NCBI GenBank assembly: GCA_963971305.1
Contig: OZ020306.1
Span: 54,720,686-54,784,685, forward strand
Reading direction: 5' to 3'
Origin: Arcuatula senhousia
Lineage: Eukaryota > Mollusca > Bivalvia > Mytilida > Mytilidae
Length of the DNA: 64,000 bases
How positions within the stretch are numbered: the stretch's first letter is position 1; every line of letters starts with the position of its first letter. The translations under genes were made by a program, and so were the position numbers. This document shows positions 10,632-22,367 of this stretch, in pieces. The notes beneath the pieces are model-generated. The model did not search any database. It saw only the letters and a list, made by a program, of their open reading frames with translations, and was not told the DNA's origin.

Positions 10632-11927
10632 TCTTAATTTTTCATTGATTTGTATAGATAAATTTGATTTAAACTTGGGTAAAGGGAACTGTGCATTGCC
10701 TTAGAAACTGACCAACTGTACATTTTCATAAAGTTCATTTTAACATTATTTTCGTGTTTTCCAAGATGAGTGACAAATATCACTATAAAGACTTTTAAGT
10801 GACGTTTTGTTTGCGGATCTATAAATCTTGAAAGAAAAACACAACATTTGGCTGGCTGCTTAGGTTTTGTAAAAACAATTCCAACCTTTACTAAATACTT
10901 ATACTCAATTGAAAGTTTTAAGCCAAATGACAGTAGATGCATTAATTATATGATTAAATTGAAAACTGATGCATGTCTATTTAATGTTATCAATGTCTAT
11001 ATATGATTGTATGTTTAGTATAGATAATAAATTATAATCAGAACTATATATGAATTTATTGTTTTTTGTTTTTAAAACTCCACAAAAAAAAAATAAACAA
11101 ACAAACAACAAAAACAACAAAAAAAGTTTGTAGGGATTACTTTGGCACCGTCCGTCGTCTTGCGCCCTATGACGTCAACAACAAAAAATACGTTGCAGTT
11201 TCCTTGGCAACTACATGCCACATTTTTTTGATATTTGCAATGATGTACCATATTTTTTAACTGGGTTGGTCACTGGGCAATTATTTCGGACTTCTTCTTT
11301 TAAATTTGACCAAAAAGAAATAAAGGTAATAACTTGAAACTTAGACTCTACCCAATATCGAGAATAAAATAGCTTCATCCTATAGTATTTTATGATGTTA
11401 AGCAATTTAATGCTCGTAACTCATCTATGTTCCGTTAGACACAGTCGACATCCGTCTATGGTTGATGGTTGTTACTAAAGTTTTTATTCTATACAGATGG
11501 GGGTTAGTTGTTAAGTTTTTGATATGTCATCTTTGATTCGTAGCAACACGGTGGATTTGTTGCAACAGGGAGAAAATGCTTACCCTTTAGGCCACCAGAT
11601 GTTGTACCTTTGTTGTGTAGAGCTGTGTGTTTACTTCTCTGTTCGTCATCTGATTTGTTTTTTGAATATTTAAACACCTTTTCCCAACAGGTCTTGAATT
11701 TACAATTGGTTGATTAATGATAAAGATAAAAAGGAATTAGCTATACAGACTCGTCCAGTCTTTACATGTACATTTAACGCTTACAAAGTTGCAACTGTAG
11801 TGATCCTTCGAGGTTAGATTTCAACGATGTTATTGCACAATTGTCACAATAATTAAAAGATCCTATTTATGTAAAGTAACTGTCAAGTAACAAATATAAG
11901 CTATTCTTATGTTTTTTTCTTCTTCAG
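10632..11927. other. psq4 3' UTR and intron
   Basis: Poly-A signal at 11026-11031. An A-rich tract follows at about 11080-11125. No exon, structured RNA or element with clear ends was recognised up to the ZF1 acceptor. Confidence 0.45.
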
Positions 11928-12325
11928 CTTCAGAACCCACAAGAGAACAAGATTCATATAGTATCCAAACACAATTCACTTCAAGTTTGCAGGCTTTATA
12001 TCCTCCGTCGGCTGAAAGCCTCATACAGGGGAGATTCTTAGGACAAGAAATTCCTTTAGCCGGAACTTTTCCCTGTAACATGTGTGTGCGTACATTTGCC
12101 ACACATGGAGGACTGTACAAACATAGAAAAACTGTTCATGGGCGTCAAGAGGATCTGATACCCTGTCCGGAGTGTGATCAAAAATTCGTTACCAACAGTG
12201 CTTTGAAGAGGCATATGCCAAAACATTCGTCGGAAAGACCTCACATCTGTTACAAATGTGGAAGGGCATACAAGCATAAGGATGCTTTATCGAACCATTT
12301 GAATGTTTGCGGGTTTTCAGCTTGA
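11928..12325 (+). CDS. Alternative 3' exon ZF1: three zinc fingers
   Basis: The acceptor TTTTTTTCTTCTTCAG ends at 11927, entry is phase 1, and 131 residues run to the stop at 12323-12325. A polar linker of about 45 residues (starting ASEPTREQDSYS) leads to three fingers: CNMCVRTFATHGGLYKHRKTVH (C-x2-C-x12-H-x4-H) as the first, then one ending KRHMPKH, then CYKCGRAYKHKDALSNH with the final ligand as Cys (H-x3-C). The linker SERPHI between fingers 2 and 3 resembles the TGEKPY type. Expected role: sequence-specific nuclear DNA binding. GLYKHRK in finger 1 is shared with ZF2, marking the two as a duplicated pair. AATAAA at 12664-12669, beyond a hAT MITE that begins 15 bases after the stop. Confidence 0.85.
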
Positions 12326-13768
12326 AGCTAATTTTGTAATTAGTGTTGTTCCGATTAATCGATTAATCGGAAATCTAATCGAAATGGGCTGCCGATGCTA
12401 CTGAATGATTATAAAATCAATAATCGATTCATCAAAACATAATAGATTTTAGTGAATTTATGCAAATATTGCCGAGAATAACATTAATTTGGAGAGTAAA
12501 TTCTATCATTTTCATGAAAAATTAAGTCCGATTTTATAATCGATTAATAATCGATTGTGATCTTTCGATTATTTCCGATAATTGATTATGAAATAAAACC
12601 GATTGCCCATCACTATTTGTAATCAATATTTCAAGGGAAACTTGTATATACTCATGGTCTTGAAATAAAGAAGATGTCAAAAAAAATGAAATGTTGTTCC
12701 TTTATAATTGTTTTCAGTTCAAGATTTTGATTAGTCCTAGTTCTAGTTAAATAGAATTATCCCCCCTTGTTGGATTAAAGTAAATCAGGTGATATAAATC
12801 TTATCCAGTGTTGACTGTCTAGCTACTTAGCTACTCCTGTTTTCTTTTGATAAAATGATTTAGGCATTGCCTAGCTGCGAGCAAAGCATAATTGTTCAAC
12901 TTTCTTCTTTTGAAAAGGAAAAAAAAAGAGGACGAAATGTTTAAACTTGATAATCATAAAAAACATCTTTCAAATACTCCAAATTAGATTTTAGCAAACG
13001 ACGCTGTGATTTCTGTGGTTGATTCTGGAAAGGCGCCTATGAATGCGTGACGTGTTTCGCTCTGAATTTTGAATAAGTACGTTGACACTATCTACTTCAT
13101 TGATATACAATGTACAAAAAATAATGAAAAACGCAAATGAATTACGTTGCAAGTAAATTTTTGCCCAAGTAATATTTCAAAGTTTCTTCCGTGTTTTAAA
13201 ATATATTTTTAAAAACAATATCATTAATATTCACAACGGACCTTGAACTTTGATAGGCACATCCGGACGAGAAAAAAAAACAATATCAGCGTTAGGCATA
13301 TTTGTCTCGGGAACTTGCCGTAGAGCTCTCCAAACTGTTCTCGCTATATTACTTTCCAAAAGGTTTTCTTTATGTTTTGTGTGTATGTTTTTTTTTTTTG
13401 CGTGTTCACTTATCCGGTTCTCTGAGACTTTAGTTTGACTTGGGTGTTTTCAGTTTTGAAACTTAAATTGGAAGAAAATTTCAAAAATTACGTTATACTA
13501 GTAATCCTTTTCATTTTGACATTGTCCACACGTAAAAGATACCTAAATGCTCAGCATTGTCAAAATACGAACTTCTTGTATAGGGCTACAGTTTTGTTTC
13601 ACGTAGGAAGTATATTCCAGTAAGAAATCTTACGTACTTTTTGTCAGTTCCCACCAATAAATAATAGTTTTATAGCATATTATTTTGGATTTGATTTTGA
13701 TATTTTTCGTTTTAGGTGTGTAAACTACATGCTTTTATTTTTTTTCAAAAGTTATTTTTTCTTTATAG
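12326..13768. other. ZF1 3' UTR with MITE, then intron
   Basis: Holds the hAT MITE (12341-12615) and the ZF1 poly-A signal (12664). Nothing else recognised to the ZF2 acceptor. Confidence 0.5.
12341..12615. mobile_element. hAT-type MITE with 8-bp target duplication
   Basis: A 275-bp element flanked by the perfect 8-bp direct repeat TTTGTAAT (12333-12340 and 12616-12623), the target-site size of hAT transposons. The ends read TAGTGTTGTTCCGATTAATC on the left and, reversed, TAGTGATGGGCAATCGG on the right; TAGTGATGGGC is a common hAT terminus. The interior repeats ATCGATTAAT-like palindromic blocks. No coding capacity. It lies within the presumed 3' UTR of the ZF1 isoform. Confidence 0.88.
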
Positions 13769-14040
13769 GATATAGAATACCATATGGTCGTAGAGACAGG
13801 AGCGAACAATGCCCCGACTGTCATCGCAGTTTTGCCTCAAAATCTGGCCTTTACAAACACAGGAAGTTATTTCACAGCAACGCCCCTCGGCTTGAGTGTG
13901 ACATCTGTGGAAAGAATTTTGTATTTCTAAGCTATTACAAGGCACACATGTCGTCCCATACTGATAATAGGCCATACGAGTGTGAGAAATGTGGAAAAAA
14001 GTATAAACATTTGGATACGTTAACAAGTCATAAGTGCTGA
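13769..14040 (+). CDS. Alternative 3' exon ZF2: three zinc fingers, last C2HC
   Basis: The acceptor TTTTTTCTTTATAG ends at 13768, entry is phase 1, and 89 residues run to the stop at 14038-14040. A short basic leader (GYRIPYGRRDRSEQ) is followed at once by three fingers: CPDCHRSFASKSGLYKHRK (ends x4-H), CDICGKNFVFLSYYKAHMSSH, and CEKCGKKYKHLDTLTSHKC, which ends H-x1-C just before the stop. The third finger is thus C2HC with very short final spacing, so its zinc site may be altered. TDNRPYEC is a TGEKPY-like linker. AATAAA at 14426-14431. The leader is far shorter than in ZF1, so the pair diverged mainly in the linker. Confidence 0.85.
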
Positions 14041-16432
14041 AAGATCAAACACTTGCTCGACTTAAATAGGCATCAGTGCTAAACGATCAAGTAAAGCATG
14101 CTCAACCGATTTATGCAAAATTTGTACAAAAAGACAAATGTTAACCGTGACATTTTATTGCTATCTTGCATATTGTTTAGCTAACTGTCCCAATATACAA
14201 AAGTTTCCAATTTTAACAGATTTGTCAAGACTTAGTTTAATGTTTTCTTATTATTGTACATAATTTTCTTGTTATTTTGTTTGTGTTTGCATGTTTTTTC
14301 TTTACTTATGTCCTAAAGTTTTCTCTTATATTTGTCAGTTGCGATGCATTGTATCTTAGTCGTGATTTATTATTTTTTGCGTTAGAACATAAATTGTTAT
14401 AGTTATATAGATAATATATTTGATAAATAAAGATAAAATTATTGAGTGTTTGAAAAAGGATACATTTAAGATCAGAGACACTCTAGCTAAAATAATGTCA
14501 AAGTAAACTAAATTACAACGAAAGAAAAAAAAACACAGCAGCAGTCCACGCCCCACCAAAATCTATGCTCAATGGCCCTTTAAATGTCAATACTAGTGTT
14601 TTAGCTTAGAGAATGAACACTATTTCAAACAGCGAAAAGCAGTTGCTTTCTTTTAAATGTTTAGATTTGGGAATCGCTTCAAACGTGTCCATTGGCTCGT
14701 GGTTGTGAATTGGCCCCTTTTAGGGGTTGTAGTCCGTTAAAGTTTAAAAATTGTGTTCTTGCTTTATAGAATGAGAACTATTGCTTCAGCTTGCTTTAAT
14801 ATTCAGCTTGTGAAGCGCTGTAAAAGTGGTCATTAGTTCAATGTTGTCAGAGAACTCCTTTTGAGGTTATGGCCCTTAAAGGTCAATTGCGTTTGCTTAC
14901 TTAAACGTTCAGAACTCTTCGAAAGTGTCCATTGGGTCGAAGTTGTCAGATAAACCCTTTTGGGGGGCTATGCTCCTTAAATGGTCAAATATTGGATGAC
15001 TTAATTTTCATCCTAAAATGTGACCAAGCTAAAGATATGACAGTTCCGAGAACACGACTTAGGACTAAAACAAGTCCTAAGATTGCATAGAGACGCATCT
15101 TAAGGTTACTGAAGAGACCTGACAAAAAAAAAAACAACGCCACATTCAAAATGTCTTTTTTAAGATATTTATCTTTCTTGTGTAGGAATATTTGAACACC
15201 TTTCCAGGCATGTTTTCGAAATACTTAAGATTAAAATTATATAGGAAAGGCCAAGAAATAAGCATAAAAATGAATACTTGTTTTTTTTTTAATATTTTTA
15301 TCACAATGAAGTTTTAAAATATACTTTGAAATAAAATAGTTAAATAGCTTATATTTTTGTCTATATCATTTTTGGGGTCAATTTTCTAATTAATTATCTC
15401 CCTTGTTTTATTCGAAAATGGTATTTATTAAGGTATGGTTGATGCATTTGTTTTATAATTATTTTATTACGATTTAGTTTCAATAAATTCATTATTTTTC
15501 AACATAAATTTAATATATTTATTGATTTTTTGTACTTTTTTTTTGCATTTAGCTGTTTTTGGTCACATGCCACGTGTCTATATTAACCCTAGTTCTCAGA
15601 TAGCTCCTGCTTGAATATATTTCGATGAGCGCCCTAATAAACGGCTTTTTAATCTAAATAGTTCGAAGTACTGATACAAAACAAAATATTAAATGAAGCT
15701 ACTCTATAATAAATCTTCAAAAACTTAGAAAGCATTTCATTGGTCTTATTCTGATGACTGGGCTTATGGGGCTCGCATTCACACACTGACAGATCTGGTC
15801 AAAAGGGCGAGATCATCAGTATTAGTACACGTCTAAGCTGCTTTCGAGACAGCACGACGCTGTCTAGAAATGAATTTAGAAGTAAGACTTTTCACTGATT
15901 AAGTAACAGCTTTGAAGTACTTATTGGATATTAGCTTTGAGATTAAGATATAAACGATGTCCATGCAAAGCTGAAACATGGATGTACCTGATTCTGTACC
16001 TTAAGAATTGCAGTTTTGATTTGCTTTTGGGATTTTGTTATTTTAGCTGTAGTTTCTTAAACTGTAAATTTAAAAAAAAAATCAACTAGTTCTGTCGGCT
16101 GTGCATTGATTTATTTTCCATCTCATTTTATTTTCTTATCTGTGATCTTTTAACGCTAAAAGTTCATTTCTGCTTTTAACAAAACTTATTTTGGTTGGGA
16201 TGTTGAAGGCTTGGAATATGTATTAACAGAATATAACAGATTGTGGAAGACTATGTTCGATAGTAGAGTTCTATTGTTAAGTTACATGTCGTCATGTAAG
16301 ACGGTCGGATGTTAAAATGTTAAAATACAAAAGAGTAGCTTACGTTTAATCGTGTCAGCTTCATCGGTTTGTGTATCAGAAATATATTACAATCAGACAG
16401 TCTATTTTAATTTGTTTTCTTTAATATTGTAG
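14041..16432. other. Long non-coding gap between ZF2 and ZF3
   Basis: ZF2 poly-A signal at 14426. A degenerate repeat at about 14570-15010 has the blocks TGTCAGA, CCCTTTTGGGG and CCTTAAATG seen in the tandem repeat at 27875-29480. From 15010 to 16400 the sequence is AT-rich with no exon or element I can bound. Confidence 0.45.
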
Positions 16433-16944
16433 GTACCAAATCAAAGTATTCTCGAGGAGAGAAGGGTGTAAAAATTGTTGAACACCAAATGTTGAATAGG
16501 CACCATCAGCAAAGTGTATTGATAAACGAATCTTCAACAGGAAGTTTTCCAATGCATGACTGGACAGCATTTATCAATCCGTTAAATTTTACACAAGGCA
16601 GTGGCATTCCTTGTCTCTTCTGTAATGACCATTTTGCAACACCTGAAAAACTTTCTGTCCATATTGGTCAAATTCACAAATTCGTTTGTCTCTCTTGCAT
16701 GAAAGTATTCAATACGTCATCAACATTGTATGCGCACAACCGGATTAATCATGGCGCTGGAAAGACACTGATAGAATGTAAAATTTGTGGCAAGAAATTA
16801 ATGTCTAAAGCTAGGTTGGAAATTCACGAGAGATCGCATTCTGAGAGTAGATTATTCTTTTGTCCCGTGTGTAAAAAGTCATATAAGCACAAGTATAGTT
16901 TGGATTTACATAACTGTATGGGGCCCCAGAAAATGACTGAGTAA
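16433..16944 (+). CDS. Alternative 3' exon ZF3: four zinc fingers, last C2HC
   Basis: The acceptor TTTAATATTGTAG ends at 16432; entry is phase 1. The frame is open from the exon start, well before the first Met at 16489, giving 169 residues to the stop at 16942-16944. A leader of about 60 residues (GTKSKYSRGEKGV at its start) precedes four fingers: CLFCNDHFATPEKLSVH (x4-H), CLSCMKVFNTSSTLYAH (x4-H), CKICGKKLMSKARLEIHERSH and CPVCKKSYKHKYSLDLHNC. The last has C-x2-C-x12-H-x1-C. It pairs with ZF4: both carry the same third-to-last linker HERSHS followed by RLF, and CGKK. No close AATAAA is evident. Confidence 0.85.
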
Positions 16945-17284
16945 AAAAAGTCACTATCCTGGTTTCAGAAATCTTGTATATCAATGCATTCGTTAGCAAT
17001 TAATTGTATATAAATGAACTGTAACCAAAATATTTGTTAATCAGATGTTTACACTTTTACATTCCATGATTAAAATAAGCATTCCTAGTCTTCATTTTAA
17101 TATTTGAAATCGTCAACAAACATTTCTATGAAAAATCCCGATTCGGCATTGCCACACAGGGTTATGTTGCTCCCCGGTTGCTGTCTTCACAAAAGAAATT
17201 TTACGGAAGACATCGTGCACTCAGACAAATTGGATTTCTATCTCTCAGATGAGTGCAGATGTTGGTTTGTAAACCCAAGAAAAA

Positions 17285-17824
17285 TTTAGAGAAAAAAATG
17301 AAAAATTAGACGAAAACAGTAAACTACAAGTATTTAAATTGGTAAAGAATGAATATAATTGTGAAAAGTATTTAGATAGTTTAGATTCGGAATATAGAAA
17401 AATTATTTGTCAAATGAGAATAAGTGATCACCCATTATTAATTGAAAGAGGCAGATATAAAAAAATACCTAGAAATCTTAGATTATGCAATTCATGTTAC
17501 GAAATTGAAGATGAATTTCACTTTATATTAAAATGCACTTTGAATGAAAATTTACGTACAGATTTTTTAAAAGCCTTAGATATTTTTGATCAAATGAATG
17601 AAGAAGATAAACTGAAATATATATTGAATCCGGATTCAAAGGAACATATGAGATTGCTGGGCTCCTTTTTGAAACAGTCTCTTTCACTGAGGACAGGATT
17701 TGACACACTGAATTTTAAATGCGCAGCATTCATGATCTCTGTTCGGTTGATTTTGTGCGTCTTCGTTCCGTTCTCATTTGTGTTTACTGGTTTGATTTTT
17801 ACAAAAGTTAGTATAAAGTTATAA
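17285..17824 (+). pseudogene. Fragment of non-LTR retrotransposon: C-terminal zinc knuckle
   Basis: About 180 open codons with no credible start. They contain IERGRYKKIPRNLRLC and CNSCYEIEDEFHFILKC (C-x2-C-x7-H-x4-C), the region after the reverse-transcriptase domain in many LINE polyproteins. The catalytic part is absent, as expected of 5'-truncated insertions. The ORF end is followed by AATAAACTCAATCAAAGTCA, plausibly the element's 3' end. Another fragment of the same kind is at 45175-45283 on the other strand. Confidence 0.65.
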
Positions 17825-19096
17825 AGGTATGGAGTCAATAAACTCAATCAAAGTCAATCGACGTATGATTTTTGGAAATAAAAACAAATGTCTACAACAA
17901 GAATTAAAAGGTCGGAACCTACCGGGTAGGTGATAATTAATCAAAAGGCTTACATTGTCTTTCAAAATCACGTAATCAATAACAATTATTACAATACACT
18001 AATTCAAATAAGAAAGAGAAAGAAAACCAATCTACACTTATAATGCATGATAAAATTTACAACCAAAAAATAAATTTGAATGTTCATGATGTTATTCACA
18101 ATCTGATAAACATTTCTAAAACAATCTGGGCAAAATAAATTAAAATTTATCAAAGTCTTGATTTCAGACATGTCAGAGTTCGAATTGAAGAGGTCTCGAT
18201 CCTCAACTGGCGTGGCTGGTCCCCAATACACGTACATCAACAAAGCTATTAGTGAGGTAAATACTGGGCATCAGGAATGTTATCCTCGCAAACTTCTATG
18301 TAAAACAGTTTAGTCATGTAAACAATCATGGCATAGGCAGATGCATTGCATGGAATACAGTAAAAACTCATTATACCCACATACAGATACATTGTAACTA
18401 TTATACATGTCCAGGTAAAAACTTTAATAAACAGGTAAAGTTCTGTAGAAACGTACTGTATATCATGGAATAAAATCAGAGTGGAGTTTTTAAAACAAAG
18501 AAACATAAATCTAAATTCTGTAAAGCTATCTGTGCTGAGAGGTTCAAACTAGTATTTTCAAAAAGTTCTGGCAAATCTGCTCTAATCCCAACAAACAGTT
18601 ATGTTCTTTATCCATAGATTACGATACAGGGTATAGAATAATAGAAGAAAGCAGGAAATCTCATGGTCCTCTAGTTCCTGTACTGCATGACAAAAGGCCA
18701 ATAAATCCAAGTGATGTCAACACAAAATGCATAAAAAGTTATTCTAGTCTGCATCAATGTAAATGTTATCTAGTAAAAAGACAACCCCACCCACCCCCCC
18801 TTTTCACATGTTGCTGTCTTAATTCCTGTTGCAGGTATAATTCAAGTAGTTATACACAGGGCTTTTCCTAAGCCATACAGGAAAAAAAATGGAAGCAACT
18901 TATTCCATCTCACCACATGGCATATAATTGGGGATACAAAATATAGGGGAATGTAACAGGGTCTGTCCTATATGTCAATTATGTACAATGAGAGTTGCCT
19001 CCCATTGTACGATTTTGTCGTTGCCCTTTCGGACTTTTGACACTCGAATACCCCATTGGTGCCTCTTTGCATCTCCCAGAAATGTTACCTAGTATA

Positions 19097-19275
19097 TCAC
19101 AATGGAAGAGGGGAGAGGGAGGGTTGGCGCGCAATAAAACCTGGTTTAACCCACCATTTCATTTGAAATGCCTTTACCAAGTCAGGACCATTGCGAACTA
19201 CAATTTTCCGGTGTGTCTTCCATGTTTTGTCTTTTCTCTTGGACTCTGAGACTGAACCTCCAAGTTTACCTTTAT
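19097..19275 (+). repeat. SINE-like dispersed repeat copy
   Basis: Shares ordered blocks with seven other places in the window: AATGGAAGAGGG, GGCGCGC, AAAACCTGGTTTAACCCACC, AAATGCC, AGTCAGGACCATTGCG and TTCCATGTTTTGTCTTTTCT. It is about 200 bp when complete. I could not see a clear A/B-box promoter, so SINE is a guess based on size, copy number and lack of inverted ends. Confidence 0.65.
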
Positions 19276-20114
19276 CTGCAGAAAATAATGTCATCAATTT
19301 ATCTTGAAGTACTAGGATCTCATTACATCGTTCATAAATTTTAATGTTAAACCGTTATTGACAATACTATTAGAAGTTTTTTTTGCCAAGAAATGAATTA
19401 TATAAAAGTCCGTGAAAAAAACTCACAACACCCGGATAATACAAATTGATAGTTCCATTCAGTTATAAGAATATTTTTACCAGTAGTTGCTTTCAGTTAT
19501 CAGATGGTCTGCTTTATTTTCATACATGTAAAAAAATCATGAAACGCTCGATCGATTTTAAGTTTGAATAATAATCAAAAACACATCTATCAAACTGGTA
19601 AAAAAGATAAACGTCATTGATAAGACCAGAACGAAGAGGTGCTTCTTCGTCTATAAATATTCTTATGAAAGTGGCAACGTGCTAAATAAATAAACAAAAA
19701 AACTTATTTTAACTGTTTGATTAGATAGAGTAAAACAAGACAATACGGCCAACTTGTTTTATCAAGAATGATTTTTACAATCAGTTAATTTTGGCTATTT
19801 ATAAATAATATTGGAAATTAGTTTTTAGTTATGTTAGTTTTGCCAATTTTTGGGTTAATTTTCTTATTGTTTACATTTAGAACCATTTCTGGATCAAGTT
19901 CTTGATCATGTGCTATGGGGCGTGAATTAAATCATAGATGACCATCAAACTTGTCAAATATGTATGGCTATACTTGTTGACACTCGTTACAATTAGAAAC
20001 TTCTCGTGCATGATTAGAAAAAAATGTGTATAAATGAACAGCTCTAAATTGGACGAAGTTTGAGACATATTTAATGTTTTTAAGGTTTTAATAAGTTATA
20101 TAAATTATTTTCAG

Positions 20115-20602
20115 TAGGAGAACAACAAAATAAAGATGACGTAGAGATTGACTTGACCACAGCTTGGTTCCAAGAAAAGATACCATGTAATTACTGCGAC
20201 CAGATGTTTTATTCTGAAGGCAATCTACAGCGTCACATGGACAAACGACATGCCGAACAACTGCAAGGGATCATTAAGTGTTCATACTGCAACTTTGCCT
20301 GTTCCAAGCAGAAGGAGTTAGATCTTCACAATATTATTGTACACAAATTTAAATGTGATGTTTGTCAGAAGACATTTTCTAGCTTTTCTGGCATGAAAAA
20401 TCACAACCGAACAATGCACGGATCCGACGAACTATTAGAGAAATGTGGTGTTTGTGGAAAGAAGTTTGAAAATTCAAGTAGGCTAAAACTACACGAACGT
20501 TCTCATTCTGATCAGAGATTATTCAAATGCACCCAGTGTGGCAAAGACTATAAATATAAGTGTACATTAGATAAACACATGAAACTTTGTGACGGACGTT
20601 AG
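20115..20602 (+). CDS. Alternative 3' exon ZF4: five zinc fingers, last C2HC
   Basis: The acceptor AATTATTTTCAG ends at 20114; entry is phase 1. The frame is open from there (VGEQQNKDDVEIDLTTAW), giving 161 residues to the stop at 20600-20602. Five fingers: CNYCDQMFYSEGNLQRH (x4-H), CSYCNFACSKQKELDLH (x4-H), CDVCQKTFSSFSGMKNH (x4-H), CGVCGKKFENSSRLKLHERSH, and CTQCGKDYKYKCTLDKHMKLC with a final Cys (H-x3-C). Fingers 2 and 3 are almost contiguous. It looks like ZF3 plus one N-terminal finger. AATAAA at 20705-20710 gives a short 3' UTR. Confidence 0.86.
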
Positions 20603-22092
20603 ATAAATGAAGTCACCGGGATTGATACTACATGTGAAATTTGTTACGGACATCAGTTAGGTTTAAAGATTGAGAAGAACGTCAGAAAATTGTGACGGAC
20701 GTTTAATAAATCACGTATACACTTGTTAAGGTGGGACGACACCAAATGACATAATCCAGATGTTAATGAAAATTGGTAGACATATTGTTCTCAGTGAAAA
20801 ACATCCATATACACAATACAAAATGGGGGTCACGGACTTCGTTTTGTTTTTAAATGCACTTGAAAACTGCAATTTTGTCGGTAAATTACCATAGACATAT
20901 AGGAAAAACACAGCTTCAATATCATTTATTTTTACTTTTTTTAAAACAAAAAGGTCTTACGATATCCAAATAATGACAAAAAATTAACATGATATTCCTT
21001 CGAAAATTTGCGATGCAATGATGTAAAATAAAGGATATGTCACGGACTTCTTCTAACTTAAATTGACTTTGCATTTCACGACGTTCAGACGAATTTTGCA
21101 ATTTATATGTAAATTTTATCGGTAATGTCGTTTTTAACGTAACTTTCCACCTTAATTTTATTGCGGATGCCGGCTTTTTTAGGTTGATAAATGTTACGGA
21201 TTCTAGCTTACCATGACTTTAGTATTGATAGCATGTAATGAAATATGTTGTATTTTTTTTCTTTTGTATGAGGTGATTTCGTCTTCGCTAATTTGCACTT
21301 GACTTAGTTTTTTACTAAGCAATTGACTTTGATTTATTTACGACCCATTTGCAAATTTTAGGTTTTGGATAATCCCTTATTTTAAAGAATATTTTTTTCC
21401 ACACCTTCATGTAATTATATGTATTGATTGGGTAAATGATGATTTTCCTTGTTTTGTAATAAAGTTTGTCTTTGCTTATTTATATATATTTTTAAAGAAA
21501 ACTGCAATAAGCAATATGACGCAGAAAAGCAAAACTGGTTTATAGTTAAACGGAAAAAAATGTTGTTCTTGTCAAGTGGTTAATAATCAGACGGTAAAAA
21601 ATGTTGTTCTTGCAAAGAAAGTGAGATAATTATCTTAGTACAGTTCAGCAAAAACCTATCTAAAATAACCGTGAGAAATATTTTTGTTAAACTTTTGCTG
21701 TTTGCTGCTCATTGGGGATTCCATAATACCACGATATTATTTAGTGATGGACGGTATCAAAACACTAAACCGAAGTGACAGTAAGATTGCATATATGGCA
21801 ATTTACTGTTAAGTATTAAGTAGATACACATTTTATTTGCAGTATGTTGCTGTAGATTTAATCAATTTGCAATGTTTTATGTGTTTTTGTTTATAATATA
21901 AGTTATTTCTGTTCCAAGATTTTGATAAGTTGTAAATATCAAAACAAAGTGTTTTGCCTCTTTTATCATAAACTTCAAAAGTAATCGATAATTGGTAAAC
22001 TCTTCCACGTATTGAAAGACGATTGACGAAATGACTTAAAAGTTTAATTCATTGTAGTTTATTATAAATACTGTTTTTCATTTCTTTTTCAG
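20603..22092. other. ZF4 3' UTR and intron with a TTAA-bounded element
   Basis: ZF4 poly-A signal at 20705. A candidate 430-bp element follows at 20726-21155. From 21160 to 22092 I see a pair of near-identical short segments (AAAAAATGTTGTTCTTG at about 21555 and 21597) but no exon. Confidence 0.45.
20726..21155. mobile_element. Candidate TTAA-ended MITE
   Basis: TTAAGGTGG (20726-20734) is mirrored by CCACCTTAA (21147-21155). The inside has two CACGGACTTC blocks. The TTAA ends suit piggyBac-type insertion, but the inverted repeat is only 9 bp, so this is tentative. Confidence 0.4.
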
Positions 22093-22367
22093 GTCTTTTT
22101 AAATGTCATTGTGGAAAAACCTACCAGAGTAAAGTGGGGTTACTTCTTCACCAGAGGAAACATTCAAAGCAATACCCATTCAGTTGTTCATTCTGTTATA
22201 AAGGATTTTCTGCCCGGAGAGATTTAACTGAACACGAATCACGTCACACAGGCAAACCTGTAGGAAAATGTTCAATTTGTGGGTTCGAAGCTTCGACATA
22301 TAGTACATTAAAAAGGCATCAACAGAAGCATCAGTTTGGACAAGACCATTTGAATGACACGATTTGA
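22093..22367 (+). CDS. Alternative 3' exon ZF5: three zinc fingers, first with C-x-C
   Basis: The acceptor TTTCTTTTTCAG ends at 22092, entry is phase 1, and 90 residues run to the stop at 22365-22367. There is no linker: the first residues are GLFKCHCGKTYQSKVGLLLH, so finger 1 starts four residues into the exon and has C-x1-C, not C-x2-C. Fingers 2 and 3 are CSFCYKGFSARRDLTEHESRH and CSICGFEASTYSTLKRHQQKH, joined by TGKPVGK, which departs from TGEKPY. Polar, acidic tail (QFGQDHLNDTI). AATAAA at 22454-22459. Paralogous to fingers 1-3 of ZF6. Confidence 0.84.

Larger units (their letters stand above)
16945..20114. other. Gap between ZF3 and ZF4 with LINE tail and SINE copy
   Basis: Holds a LINE C-terminal fragment (17285-17824) and a SINE-like copy (19097-19275). 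The sequence from 17880 to 19000 and from 19300 to 20114 shows no exon or bounded element; a C-rich tract (CCCCACCCACCCCCCC) sits near 18785. Confidence 0.45.

Noticed and set aside
12056..12277. Minus-strand open frame opposite ZF1
   Set aside because: It is the complement of fingers and so has regular His/Val-rich composition; a shadow only. The same applies to frames opposite ZF2, ZF7 and ZF8.
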